From Actinomycetota bacterium (lineage in GTDB: Bacteria; Actinomycetota; Coriobacteriia; Anaerosomatales; JAUXNU01), in the NCBI GenBank assembly GCA_030682655.1, contig JAUXNU010000003.1, forward strand, positions 1 to 41,402: 41,402 nucleotides of DNA, written 5' to 3'. A program made the translations under genes and the position numbers. Below, in pieces: positions 24,930-33,755 of this stretch. The notes below the pieces were generated by a model that worked only from the letters and a program-made list of their open reading frames with translations, was not told where the DNA came from and did not search any database. Position 1 is the first letter of the stretch. Each line of letters opens with the position of its first letter.

Positions 24930-25985
24930 CTATCGCGCCCCGACTGCGCGAATTCGGGCGGAGTGCTCATGCACGGCCTGCACGAGGACGCGGGCGTGGT
25001 CGGGGTCGGTGTCCTTGTGGATGCCGTGGCCAAGGTTGAAGATGTGGCCGGGTCGTGTTCCGACCGCCTCAAGGATCTCGACCGCCTTGGCCTCGATCAC
25101 TTCAACCGGAGCGAACAGTGTCATCGGATCCAGGTTTCCTTGTACGGCAAACCCGTCACCCACCAGATCCATCGCCTTGCCGATGTCGATGCGCCAGTCC
25201 AGACCTATGACGTCTCCACCCGCCTGGGTAACGAGGTCGAGCATCGCGGTGGCGTTGTTCGCGAAGTTGATGACCGGAACGCCGGTCTTGCCTACCTCGG
25301 CAATGACTCGCGTCGTGTGCGGAAGCACTGACCGCTCGTAGTCTGACGGTGAGAGGTATCCGACCCAGGAGTCAAAGACCTGGACTGCCTGCGCTCCTGC
25401 TTCGATCTGCGCCAGCAGGTATGCGATCACCGTGTCGGTCGTGACCGTCATGAGTGCGTCCCACGCCTGTGGGTCTTGCCACATGAGGGTCTTGCAGTTG
25501 ATGTAGGCGCGCGTAGAGCCACCCTCGATCATGTACGACGCGAGAGTGAATGGCGCCCCGGCAAAGCCGATGAGCGGCACCTTGTCCTTCAGCTCCCCGC
25601 GCAAGATGCGAATCGCATCCATGACGTAGCCCGTGTGCTCGATGGGGTCGGAGACACGCAGCTTGTCCACGTCGGCCTTCGAGCGTACGGGGTTGCCGAT
25701 GACGGGACCTTCCCCTTTCGCGAACGAGAGGTCGAGGCCCATTCCCTCGAGGGGCAGCAGGATGTCCGCGAAGAGGATCGCGGCGTCTACTCCCACAAGA
25801 TCCACCGGTTGCAGAGTCACTTCGACAGCCAGCTCGGGCGTCTTGCACATCTCGAGGAAGCCGTGCTTCTCGCGGATGGCGCGGTACTCGGACATGTAGC
25901 GGCCAGCCTGGCGCATCATCCAGATCGGGGTGCGCTCAATCGGCTCCCGCCGACAAGCTCGCAAGAAGAGGTCGTTGTAGGCCAT
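24930..25985 (-). CDS. hemE: uroporphyrinogen decarboxylase
   Basis: A 351-residue cytoplasmic enzyme converting uroporphyrinogen III to coproporphyrinogen III. Signature 1, PIWMMRQAGRYMSEYR, is at about residues 20-36, with the substrate-binding Asp in ILFADILLP. GFAGAPFTLASYMIEGG (signature 2) and a final FNLGHGIHKDTDPDH block complete the family set. The start at 25985 has GAAAGGAA upstream; the frame extends to 26042 without support. It opens the hemE-hemH-hemY unit just downstream of the terminator at 26045-26089. Confidence 0.96.
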   Translation of the reverse strand: MAYNDLFLRACRREPIERTPIWMMRQAGRYMSEYRAIREKHGFLEMCKTPELAVEVTLQPVDLVGVDAAILFADILLPLEGMGLDLSFAKGEGPVIGNPVRSKADVDKLRVSDPIEHTGYVMDAIRILRGELKDKVPLIGFAGAPFTLASYMIEGGSTRAYINCKTLMWQDPQAWDALMTVTTDTVIAYLLAQIEAGAQAVQVFDSWVGYLSPSDYERSVLPHTTRVIAEVGKTGVPVINFANNATAMLDLVTQAGGDVIGLDWRIDIGKAMDLVGDGFAVQGNLDPMTLFAPVEVIEAKAVEILEAVGTRPGHIFNLGHGIHKDTDPDHARVLVQAVHEHSARIRAVGAR

Positions 25986-26044
25986 GGTGGGGGTGTTCCT
26001 TTCACATGCCGGTAGGCGAAAAGCCGCGTAATAGTCTAGCACGA

Positions 26045-26089
26045 ACGGGTCCCCCGCCGACCCCCTTGCGGGGACGGCGGGGGACCCGT
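26045..26089 (-). terminator. very stable hairpin downstream of acetyl-CoA synthetase
   Basis: A perfect 15-bp stem (arms 26045-26059 and 26075-26089) with a nested CCCC/GGGG stem in its loop lies 25 bp past the acs stop and before hemE. The T-tract is poor on both strands (TTCG on minus). It should insulate the heme unit from acs transcription. Confidence 0.75.
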
Positions 26090-26113
26090 CTAGGCACTCA
26101 CATTCGGCAGGGA

Positions 26114-28105
26114 CTATCCGCCGGGACGTGTCTCGACAATGATCTTAACGATGGAAGGATCGGCAAGCGTCGATATATCGCCAAACGCGCTCATATCCGT
26201 CTCACCTGCGGCGATCTTGCGCAGGATACGACGCATGATCTTGCCGGAACGGGTCTTGGGCAACTCGGGAACCAGGTGGATCTGGTCCGGAGTCGCAATC
26301 GGCCCGATCTCCTGGCGCACATGACCGGCGAGCTGCTTCACGAGATCGGCGGTGGCATCCTGACCGGTCTTGAGAATGACGTAGGCATAGTTGCCCTCGC
26401 CCTTGATGTCGTGCGGGAAGCCCACGACAGCGGCCTCGGCGACCGAGGCGTGGCTCACGAGTGCGCTCTCGACTTCCGCGGTACCCATGCGGTGGCCCGA
26501 GACGTTGATGACATCATCGACGCGGCCAAGGAGCCAGTAGTAGCCGTCTTCGTCCTTCCGCGCACCGTCACCCGTGAAGTAGTTGCCGGGGAACGTCGTG
26601 AAGTAGACTTCCTTCACGCGCGCGTTCTCATCGTCGCCCCACATGCCGCGCAGCATGCCCGGCCATGGGTACTTGATGCACAAGCGTCCTCCGGAGCCGA
26701 CCGGCGTTTCCGTCTTGTCCTCGTTGAGGATGACCGGCTGGACGCCGAAGAACGGGCGAGTGGCGGAGCCCGGCTTCTGCGGAGTCGCGCCCGGCAGGTT
26801 GGTGATCATGTGGCCGCCGGTCTCAGTCTGCCAATACGTGTCCACGATGGGCACGTTCTCGTGACCGATGTTCTTGTGGTACCACATCCATGCCTCGGGG
26901 TTGATCGGCTCGCCGACCGTGCCGAGGACTCGAAGGCTGGAGAGGTCGTACTTGGCCGGCCACTCCTCGCCCGACTTCATGAGAGCGCGAATCGCAGTCG
27001 GCGCGGTGTAGAACTGGTTCACGCCGTGCTTCTCGACGACCTGCCAGAAGCGACCTGCATCCGGATAGGTCGGTACACCCTCGAACATCAGCGATGTTGC
27101 GCCAAGGGACAGTGGCCCGTACACGATGTAGCTGTGCCCGGTGACCCAACCGATGTCCGCGGTGCACCAGTACACGTCCTCGTCGTGGTAGTCGAATGTG
27201 TACTTGAAGCTCAGGGTGGTGAAGAGCAGGTAACCTGCGGTCGTGTGGAGCACACCCTTCGGCTTGCCGGTCGAGCCGGAGGTATAGAGAATGAACAGCG
27301 GGTCCTCGGCATCCATCCATTCGATGTCGCAGTGCTGCTTGATTGCGGCGTCACGGACTTCCTCGTGATACCAGTAGTCGCGGCCAGGCTCCATGTCGAC
27401 GCGCGTCTGCGCGCGGGAGACTACGATGACAGACTCGATAGTCGGGCACTCGAGCAACGCCTCATCGGCCATAGCCTTCAGCGGGACAACGCGGCCGCCG
27501 CGAATACCCTCGTCAGCCGTCACGAGCATGCGGGCCTCGCAGTCCTGGATGCGTTCGCGCAAGGCCTGTGCCGAGAATCCGCCGAACACGATCGAGTGGA
27601 TAGCGCCTATGCGGGCGCACGCGAGCATCGCGATGGCCAACTCGGGGATCATGGGCATGTAGATGGCGACACGGTCGCCCTTCTTGATGCCATGCTTCTT
27701 GAGGACATTCGCGAAACGGCACACCCTGTAGTAGAGCGACTGGTAGGTGTACATCTTCGTGCGACCCTCGTCGGACTCCCAGATGATGGCCGCTTTGTTG
27801 CGGCGCCATGTCGTGAGATGACGGTCGATGCAGTTGTATGCGACGTTGGTCTTGCCGCCCTTGAACCACTCGACCTTGGGGGTATCGAACTCCCACTCGA
27901 CGACCTTGTCCCACTTCTTGTGCCAGTACAGGTACTCCTCGGCCATCTCGGCCCAGAATCCCTCCGGGTCCTCGACGGACCGGTTGTACATGGCTTCGTA
28001 CTCTTCCATCGAGCTGATGTGTGCCCGGTCCTTGACCCACTGAGGGGGGTCGACAACACGCAGTTCCTTCTGCATGGACTCGATCGCGTTGGACTTTTCA
28101 GTCAT
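26114..28105 (-). CDS. acs: acetyl-CoA synthetase (AMP-forming)
   Basis: A 663-residue ANL-superfamily enzyme making acetyl-CoA from acetate, ATP and CoA through acetyl-AMP. It shows the N-terminal ACS segment ([17 protein letters not shown]), the phosphate loop [11 protein letters not shown], the motif [10 protein letters not shown], the hinge [13 protein letters not shown] and the catalytic lysine in TRSGKIMRR near the C-terminus. This Lys is the site regulated by acetylation in other bacteria. Length matches classical Acs (about 650). ATG 28105 has AAGGAGG; the 20-residue frame extension upstream is not used. It suggests acetate assimilation or reversible acetate metabolism in an anaerobe. 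Confidence 0.96.
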   Translation of the reverse strand: MTEKSNAIESMQKELRVVDPPQWVKDRAHISSMEEYEAMYNRSVEDPEGFWAEMAEEYLYWHKKWDKVVEWEFDTPKVEWFKGGKTNVAYNCIDRHLTTWRRNKAAIIWESDEGRTKMYTYQSLYYRVCRFANVLKKHGIKKGDRVAIYMPMIPELAIAMLACARIGAIHSIVFGGFSAQALRERIQDCEARMLVTADEGIRGGRVVPLKAMADEALLECPTIESVIVVSRAQTRVDMEPGRDYWYHEEVRDAAIKQHCDIEWMDAEDPLFILYTSGSTGKPKGVLHTTAGYLLFTTLSFKYTFDYHDEDVYWCTADIGWVTGHSYIVYGPLSLGATSLMFEGVPTYPDAGRFWQVVEKHGVNQFYTAPTAIRALMKSGEEWPAKYDLSSLRVLGTVGEPINPEAWMWYHKNIGHENVPIVDTYWQTETGGHMITNLPGATPQKPGSATRPFFGVQPVILNEDKTETPVGSGGRLCIKYPWPGMLRGMWGDDENARVKEVYFTTFPGNYFTGDGARKDEDGYYWLLGRVDDVINVSGHRMGTAEVESALVSHASVAEAAVVGFPHDIKGEGNYAYVILKTGQDATADLVKQLAGHVRQEIGPIATPDQIHLVPELPKTRSGKIMRRILRKIAAGETDMSAFGDISTLADPSIVKIIVETRPGG

Positions 28106-28536
28106 AGAGGCCTCCTTCGTCCGGGGTCGATCTCTGAGTGCACGGTCGCGCGGGTCCCCCGTCAATCCCTACTGCGGCCGTCGTTGTGACAGCACCTAAC
28201 CGCGCTAGAGTGTCCATCATTCTAGCCATAATCCCTGCTAAACGCCCTACTTGGTCAGGTGAGCGGCCCCAGACTCTCGGTGGGCGGCTCCCCCGGGCGA
28301 CCATCACAATGCTGAACGAGAATATGTTGTAACAAATGTTGCAAGGGCCTGCGCTCATCCTGTAAAGTGGCTACTGGTATTCAGTTTCCCTTCCCAGCAC
28401 GACTGCTGATCCGGGGAATCCGGTGAAGCGCTACGCGGGACATCGTCGACCGGCATCGCGATGTGTGTGTGGTTCCCAGGCAGACCACACCGCCACCCGC
28501 AGTGAGACTCAGGGGTAGCATTGGGAAGAGGAATAA
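28106..28536. other. 430-bp noncoding region upstream of acs
   Basis: No gene is supported here. It contains an AT-rich patch (around 28320-28345, with TTGTAACAA and repeated TGTTG) unusual for this GC-rich sequence and a likely promoter zone for acs on the minus strand. The minus-strand TAGAAT (around 28223) could be a -10 element. The 28380-28500 part looks capable of folding, but no riboswitch class was recognised. Confidence 0.35.
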
Positions 28537-28566
28537 GGAAGCCCCGGCCCGAAGGCTGGGGCTTCC
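28537..28566 (-). terminator. intrinsic terminator of the ASKHA/DegV operon
   Basis: A 13-bp stem with one G-T wobble (GGAAGCCCCGGCC / GGCTGGGGCTTCC) closed on the minus strand by a UUCG loop, followed by TTATTCCTCTT. It lies 22 bp past the ASKHA stop. Confidence 0.85.
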
Positions 28567-28588
28567 GTCATTCTCGAAGGTAGTCCGG

Positions 28589-30172
28589 TCAGAAACCGCG
28601 CTTCAGCGTGTACGGTGCGAGCGCGAGAGCACCCACGAACGTGGCTGCGAAGAAGGGGTCCTCGGCCAAGGAATGGTGATGCCCTGAGGCTGTCGTGGTA
28701 GACGCCAGCTCCGCGAGCGAAGGATCCACCGCTACCATCGCCGCCCCCAGCAGTGATGCATTGCCCACCTGTTCTACCCTTCCGGCAGACTCGCCCGGGA
28801 GCAGCCCGATCTGGATCAGATCCTCGGCATCGAGCGCCTCTCCGAGCCCTCCGGCGACAACGAATCGCTCGATTGCGCGCGATCTCACCTGGGCCGCGCG
28901 CGTAACAGCGAGAATCCCCGACGCGATTGCCGCCTTGGCCGTCTGGAACGCCCGGATGTCCGTCTGCAGGAGCGTGAGGGGGTGTTGGGACGATTCAGAA
29001 CCGAGATCGACGCCGAGGACTTCGCCCACCAGGTGGAACCGGGAGGCAAGTGGGCCTTCCTCGACCATCGCACCATCGGATGCGACATGGCCAAGTCGCG
29101 AGAGCGAGGCGATAGCACTCGCAAGCCCCGAGCCCGTGAGCCACATCCCGTCTCCCCCGCCCACGGTAGTCAGCTCGAGTGACGACTTTGATTCGCGAAC
29201 CCTCACGACGCCACCGTCGGCTGCAGGACCGCCGCAGGAGATGCCGAATCCCTCAATCGCGGGACCCGCAGCAGCCGACGCATAGACCGCCCTCCTCGGC
29301 GAAACGCACATGATCTCGGCGTTCGTACCGATATCGACGTAGAGCGCCGTCACTTCAGCCTGGGCAAGCCCCGCGGCCACGATGCCTGCGGTGACATCAC
29401 CTCCGACGAAAGAGGCTACCGGCGGAAGAACGAGTGTCTCTGCGCCGGGGGCCAATCGGACCCTGAGACGCGATTCTTCCGGAAGCGCCCTGATCCCTTC
29501 GAATGGCGCCCGATATGGCGCGACCCCGAAGCTTGCGAGGGACTCACCCAAGAGCGAGGCGGCCATGACGCTGTTCCCCGCCACCACCAACCGCCTGATC
29601 GCTGACAAACAAGAACCGGCGTGGCCGCATGCGAGAGACAGTGCCTCGAGTGCTGACTCCTCGGCGAGTCGCGTGAGGTCTTCCGCGTGCCCCTCCTCCG
29701 CAGCCGACACGCGCGAGACGAGATCCGCACCGTAGGACTGCTGGGAGTTCGGCACAACAGCCCGCCCTAGCTCCCTCCCGGACGTCGAACCGATCACCAC
29801 GGCGGCAACGGTGCTCGTTCCGAGATCGACCGAGGCGACGAGTTCGCCTTCTTCGGCATCGCCGATCTGGGCGGTTGTTGCCTGAAGGTTCACGAGCGGC
29901 TTGATGACGAGTGGGGCTGCAACGCGCGCCAGACATGCGAGCCGCATTCCGGACGGCGCCAGCTTGAGTCCGCGACTCTCGATATCCCCGGGGGGCTCCG
30001 GAGACCCTTCAAGGACCCGCACGGCGCACTTCCCGCACACTCCCCGTCCGCCACATGGTGACGGGACGAGGACGCCTGCGCGACGCGCGGCGTCAATGAC
30101 TGTCTCGCCTTCGTCCACCCAGACGGTCAGGTCAGCGGGCTCGAACTTGACGGGGTAGCGCCGTGTGGCCAT
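28589..30172 (-). CDS. [2Fe-2S] ferredoxin-ASKHA fusion, RACo/RamA-like corrinoid-protein activator
   Basis: A 527-residue protein with an N-terminal plant-type [2Fe-2S] domain (Cys40, Cys46, Cys49, Cys80 in SPCGGRGVCGKC and LAC) and a large ASKHA-type ATPase domain of the DUF4445 kind. Recognisable parts are SVDLGTSTVAAVV, YVDIGTNAEI, FGISCGGPAADGG and FVVAGGLGEAL. Relatives (RACo, RamA) use ATP to re-reduce inactive Co(II) corrinoid proteins in the Wood-Ljungdahl or methyltransferase pathways. No corrinoid protein is in the window, so the partner is elsewhere. ATG 30172 has GAGGAA and starts 7 bp after the DegV stop. The terminator at 28537-28566 ends this unit. Confidence 0.85.
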   Translation of the reverse strand: MATRRYPVKFEPADLTVWVDEGETVIDAARRAGVLVPSPCGGRGVCGKCAVRVLEGSPEPPGDIESRGLKLAPSGMRLACLARVAAPLVIKPLVNLQATTAQIGDAEEGELVASVDLGTSTVAAVVIGSTSGRELGRAVVPNSQQSYGADLVSRVSAAEEGHAEDLTRLAEESALEALSLACGHAGSCLSAIRRLVVAGNSVMAASLLGESLASFGVAPYRAPFEGIRALPEESRLRVRLAPGAETLVLPPVASFVGGDVTAGIVAAGLAQAEVTALYVDIGTNAEIMCVSPRRAVYASAAAGPAIEGFGISCGGPAADGGVVRVRESKSSLELTTVGGGDGMWLTGSGLASAIASLSRLGHVASDGAMVEEGPLASRFHLVGEVLGVDLGSESSQHPLTLLQTDIRAFQTAKAAIASGILAVTRAAQVRSRAIERFVVAGGLGEALDAEDLIQIGLLPGESAGRVEQVGNASLLGAAMVAVDPSLAELASTTTASGHHHSLAEDPFFAATFVGALALAPYTLKRGF

Positions 30173-30179
30173 CAGTCGG

Positions 30180-31019
30180 CTATTCCTCGGGAATGAATGC
30201 TACGCCCCAGCCGGTGCCGGTATGGGTGGAGATGACCGTTCCTGTCTCGACGACGTACATGTCGGTGGCCAAGTATCGGCTGGTGAGCTGATCGCGCAAC
30301 CACTCAGCGCGCTCGAGCGACATGGCGTGAAGAACGCAGAACTTGCCCCCCGTAGCGTTGCCCATGCGCTCGCCAACCCACTCAAGAGTGCGATTGAGGG
30401 CTGTCTGCGCGCCACGGATGCGTCCGACCGGATCGAACACCCCGTCGGCGACTGTGAACAGCACGCGCAGGTTCAGCATGCCACCAATGAACGCGCCCAC
30501 GCGGCCGATTCGGCCGCCTTTCGCGAGATTGTCGAGCTTGTCGACGCCCACAAGGAGCTGGACTCTGTCCCTGGCGTTCTCGACATGCGCAACAACCTCA
30601 TCAACCGACAGACCCCGGGCTACCGCGCGCGCTGCTTCGATGACCTGCAGACCCAGGGCCATCGAGAGGTTGCGGGAGTCCACCAGGTGCACGCGTCCCG
30701 GGAACTCGCGAGCCGCTTGAGTAGCCGACTCGAACGTTCCGGAAAGATCTGATGAGATGTGCACCGAGATCACGCTGCGCGCGGTCTCGAGCACGCGCGC
30801 GTATGCCTCCACGAAGATGCCCGGCGACGGCTGGGACGTCGTGGGAAGCTCTTTCGCGGCGTTCATACGGCGGAAGAACTCCTCTTGAGACAGATCGCCG
30901 TCGGTGAAGGTCTCCCCGTCTATCGTCAAAGCCAGTGGAACCACGGTGATGCCATGCTCCTCGTACAGACTCCTCGGCAGGTCGGACGTACTGTCCGTGA
31001 CGATCGCGATCTCTCTCAT
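30180..31019 (-). CDS. DegV family fatty acid-binding protein
   Basis: A 279-residue DegV/FakB-type protein. These bind a long-chain fatty acid and, with FakA kinase where present, feed exogenous fatty acids into lipid synthesis. Seen are the N-terminal AIVTDSTSDLP, the TTSQPSPG motif of the fatty-acid pocket, ISSDLSGTFESA, and LDNLAKGGRIGR. GGGGG precedes the ATG at a plausible distance, and the start is 11 bp from the HIT gene stop, suggesting co-transcription. No FakA gene is in the window. Confidence 0.93.
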   Translation of the reverse strand: MREIAIVTDSTSDLPRSLYEEHGITVVPLALTIDGETFTDGDLSQEEFFRRMNAAKELPTTSQPSPGIFVEAYARVLETARSVISVHISSDLSGTFESATQAAREFPGRVHLVDSRNLSMALGLQVIEAARAVARGLSVDEVVAHVENARDRVQLLVGVDKLDNLAKGGRIGRVGAFIGGMLNLRVLFTVADGVFDPVGRIRGAQTALNRTLEWVGERMGNATGGKFCVLHAMSLERAEWLRDQLTSRYLATDMYVVETGTVISTHTGTGWGVAFIPEE

Positions 31020-31030
31020 AACAACCCCCG

Positions 31031-31387
31031 CTACTCTACGAAGTTGACCATGCCATGGCTCATACCCCGACCCCCGAGCACGTGCACGTGCAGGTGCCCG
31101 ACAGTCTGGTTCGCGTCCCGGCCGTTGTTGACGATCACGCGATAGCCTGACGACGCAACCCCTTTCATCTCGGCGATCTTGGGAATCGCAGCGAAAAGCG
31201 CGGCCATGGTTGCCACCGGCACGTTGTCACCGATATGCCCGTAGTGCGCCTTCGGGATTATCAGAGTGTGCACCGGGGCCTGCGGAGCGATGTCATCGAA
31301 CGCGATGATCTCGTCGTCCTCGAGGACCTTCTGGGCGCCCATCTCACCTGCGGCAATCATGCAGAACACGCAGTTGTCCACGAACAC
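31031..31387 (-). CDS. HIT family nucleotide-binding protein (HINT-like)
   Basis: A 118-residue histidine-triad protein, probably a purine nucleoside phosphoramidase. The HxHxH motif is in QTVGHLHVHVLGG, and the N-terminal CVFCMIAAGE zinc-type segment is typical of HINT1/HinT proteins. The start is uncertain: GTG at 31387 is preferred because AAGGAGG lies 5 nt upstream (GTG 31381 is the next choice). The ATG at 31417 lacks a ribosome-binding site. It lies between exonuclease VII small subunit and DegV in one strand-consistent run. Confidence 0.92.
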   Translation of the reverse strand: MFVDNCVFCMIAAGEMGAQKVLEDDEIIAFDDIAPQAPVHTLIIPKAHYGHIGDNVPVATMAALFAAIPKIAEMKGVASSGYRVIVNNGRDANQTVGHLHVHVLGGRGMSHGMVNFVE

Positions 31388-31469
31388 GAATACCTCCTTG
31401 GTGTCGACCAGACTCATAGTAGCGTACCCGCTGTAGCTGAGAAGCGGTCACCGGCAGAACGTGCCGGGA

Positions 31470-31706
31470 CTACTCGGTCGCCGTCGGCTCGGCTTCTATC
31501 TGGCCAAGGAGCATCGTCACTTTCTGCTGTGCATCGGCCAACTTGGCCTGCAGTGCGCGCAGGAGCGAGACGCCTCTCTCGTACCGGTCAAGACTGTCCT
31601 CGAGCTCCAACTGCCCGCTCTCCAGTGCCGCGACGATCTGCTCAAGTTCCTTCAGTGCATCTCCAAAAGCCATCTCTTCGGGAAGGCGCAGCTCGTTGTC
31701 CTCCAT
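31470..31706 (-). CDS. xseB: exodeoxyribonuclease VII small subunit
   Basis: A 78-residue, mostly helical protein with the XseB pattern (FGDALKELEQIVAALESGQLELEDSL, then YERGVSLLR). It binds the large subunit and is required for activity on single-stranded DNA. Its ATG follows the xseA TAG with no intervening base (TAGATG), with GGAGAAGGGGAG overlapping the end of xseA, so the two are translationally coupled. Confidence 0.95.
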   Translation of the reverse strand: MEDNELRLPEEMAFGDALKELEQIVAALESGQLELEDSLDRYERGVSLLRALQAKLADAQQKVTMLLGQIEAEPTATE

Positions 31707-33032
31707 CTAACTCCCCTTCTCCTTCGTTTCGACGACACACCCGATCGTACCGTCCGATATCCGTACGTCTACGCTGTCACCAACGGCGACCTGATTCTGC
31801 GAAGTGACCACCGTGCGGCCGTCCGGACCGAAACAGACAGCATACCCCCGGCCCAGGATCTTCAGCGGAGACAAGTCATCGAGACGCGTCGCCGCTCGCG
31901 CAACGGCATCCTCGGCACGCTCCTGGACGCGCGGTCCGATTCGTAGCATGGACGTACGAACGTACTCAAGACGCTCGCCGTCGCGCCGCAAACGCTCTGG
32001 AATCGCCCGGTTGAGCGCGATCGCCGCCAGATCCAGCGCCTGAGACGCAGACCCCACCAGCGCAGAGCGGTCTGAGAAGACCGGACGCTCCAGCAATCTG
32101 CGAACGCGGTGTTCGGCGGCCTGGACACGATGCTGGAGTGCCCCACCCAGCAGTCGAGACGCCTTGTCCACGCGACCACGCAACTCACCGACGGACGGAG
32201 CCGCCGCCTCGGCAGCTGCGGTCGGGGTAGATGCCTGCAAGTCCGCCACCATGTCGGCGATGGACGTGTCGGGTTCGTGGCCGATTCCCGTGATGACTGG
32301 AACCGGGCTCGTCGCCACTGCGCGGGCCACGTCCTCGTGGTTGAACGGCATCAGGTCCTCGTAGCTGCCGCCTCCACGCACAAGGAGCACTACATCGGGT
32401 CCCGCCTCGGCGGCAACTCGTAGCCCCTCCACGATCTCCCCGGGCGCATCTGAGCCCTCAACCGCAACCCCTGCCACCAGGAGTTCGGCAATCGGATAGC
32501 GTCTCCGGAGAGTCCGAATGACATCATGAATGGCCTTGCCGCGTGGGGAAGTCACAACCGCGATACGCCGGGGATATTCAGGTACCGGGCGCTTCCGGTC
32601 CGGGCGCATCAGCCCCTCGACCTCGAGTCGCCTTGCAAGAGCCGCGACCTGCATCCGCAACACGCCTTCGCCAGCGAGAACGAGGCGTTTCACCATGAAC
32701 TGCATCCGCCCCTTGGGCACGTATGCGGAGAAGGTTCCAGTCATCTCGACGAGCACGCCGCACTTCATGGCAACACCGGAGGCCACGTACGCATCGCGCC
32801 ACATCATGCAGGGCATCGCGGCGCCTTCGTCGCAGACCGTGAAGTACGCGGCCTTATAGCCGGGCTTGTCGTTGAACTCCGAGACCTCGCCAACCACACG
32901 CACAGTCACGGACTCGAGCGCGCGTTTGGCTGCGGACATAGCCTCTGTGACAGACAGTGCACGCTCCTCGGCCACGCCGACGACCTCTCCCCGAACGACA
33001 TCACCGAGCATTCTACCAGTCGCCACCGACAC
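31707..33032 (-). CDS. xseA: exodeoxyribonuclease VII large subunit
   Basis: A 441-residue subunit that degrades single-stranded DNA to oligonucleotides. It has an N-terminal OB-fold (about 25-120), then the XseA catalytic region with TSPRGKAIHDVIRTLRRR, LLVRGGGSYEDL, ITGIGHEPDTSIAD and ASTPTAAAE, and a C-terminal coiled region ending with GRGYAV. The start is a GTG at 33032 without a clear ribosome-binding site; ATG 33011 (7 codons in) is an alternative. It precedes xseB with immediate coupling. Confidence 0.94.
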   Translation of the reverse strand: MSVATGRMLGDVVRGEVVGVAEERALSVTEAMSAAKRALESVTVRVVGEVSEFNDKPGYKAAYFTVCDEGAAMPCMMWRDAYVASGVAMKCGVLVEMTGTFSAYVPKGRMQFMVKRLVLAGEGVLRMQVAALARRLEVEGLMRPDRKRPVPEYPRRIAVVTSPRGKAIHDVIRTLRRRYPIAELLVAGVAVEGSDAPGEIVEGLRVAAEAGPDVVLLVRGGGSYEDLMPFNHEDVARAVATSPVPVITGIGHEPDTSIADMVADLQASTPTAAAEAAAPSVGELRGRVDKASRLLGGALQHRVQAAEHRVRRLLERPVFSDRSALVGSASQALDLAAIALNRAIPERLRRDGERLEYVRTSMLRIGPRVQERAEDAVARAATRLDDLSPLKILGRGYAVCFGPDGRTVVTSQNQVAVGDSVDVRISDGTIGCVVETKEKGS

Positions 33033-33080
33033 GAACGGCTCGCACGATCCGGGGGCATTGAGTGCGAGACGCGTGACGGG

Positions 33081-33749
33081 CTATCGCCTGGACAGGCCGA
33101 GGAAGTACACGAGCTGGAGCACCGCCACCAGCGTTGCCGCAAGATAGGTCAACGCTGCAGCAGAAAGGACGGTCCTCGCGCCGGACACCTGCTCGTCCGG
33201 CAGAATGCCGCCGGTCTTCAGGGAGGCCAGAGCGCGACGCGACGCGTCGATCTCAACGGGAAGCGTGACCAGCTGAAAGAGTACGGCGGCGGCAAATAGC
33301 GCAATACCCACCGTGATGAGGTCGCTGAACCGTAGGAACAGCCCGCCCATGATCAGTGGGAACGCAAGTCGCGATCCAAGCTGGGCGGCGGGCACAAGCG
33401 CCTGCCGCACCTGCGCGAACGCGAATGCCTGCGCGTGCTGAACGGCGTGACCCGCTTCATGAGAGGCGACGCCCGCTGAGGCCACGCTTCGCCCCTGGTA
33501 CACAGCCGAGGACAAGCGCAGCACACGGGCGCGCGGGTCGTAGTGGTCGGTCAGCGCCCCCTCGACCTGCTCGATGGCAACTTCGTGCAGCCCGTTGCTC
33601 GCCAGCATCGCGCGGGCGACCTCGGCACCGGATTGCCCGGTCGCCAGAGGCACAGCGCTATAGCGCCGAAATGACGAATTGACCCACCACTGCGTCGCCA
33701 ACCCGAGTACCACAGCGACGATCATGATTCCCCAGTACGAGGAAAGCAT
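33081..33749 (-). CDS. zinc metallopeptidase, YugP family
   Basis: A 222-residue membrane protease of the YugP-type neutral zinc metallopeptidase family. The zinc motif HEAGH is at residues 97-101 (ASHEAGHAVQHA). One hydrophobic helix lies at the N-terminus and about three in the C-terminal half, so it is an integral membrane protein with the active site near the membrane. AAGGAG lies upstream of ATG 33749, overlapping the stop of rnd, which indicates translational coupling. Physiological substrate unknown. Confidence 0.9.
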   Translation of the reverse strand: MLSSYWGIMIVAVVLGLATQWWVNSSFRRYSAVPLATGQSGAEVARAMLASNGLHEVAIEQVEGALTDHYDPRARVLRLSSAVYQGRSVASAGVASHEAGHAVQHAQAFAFAQVRQALVPAAQLGSRLAFPLIMGGLFLRFSDLITVGIALFAAAVLFQLVTLPVEIDASRRALASLKTGGILPDEQVSGARTVLSAAALTYLAATLVAVLQLVYFLGLSRR

Positions 33750-33755
33750 TGCCTA

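Noticed and set aside
26006-28189. 727-residue plus-strand open frame across the acs gene
   Set aside because: It is antisense to a full acetyl-CoA synthetase gene, has no ribosome-binding site or recognisable domain, and reflects high-GC codon bias.
28380-28500. Possible riboswitch upstream of acs or downstream of the ASKHA operon
   Set aside because: Partial resemblance to GGTGA-type cores only; no consistent core order on either strand. A covariance search would be needed.
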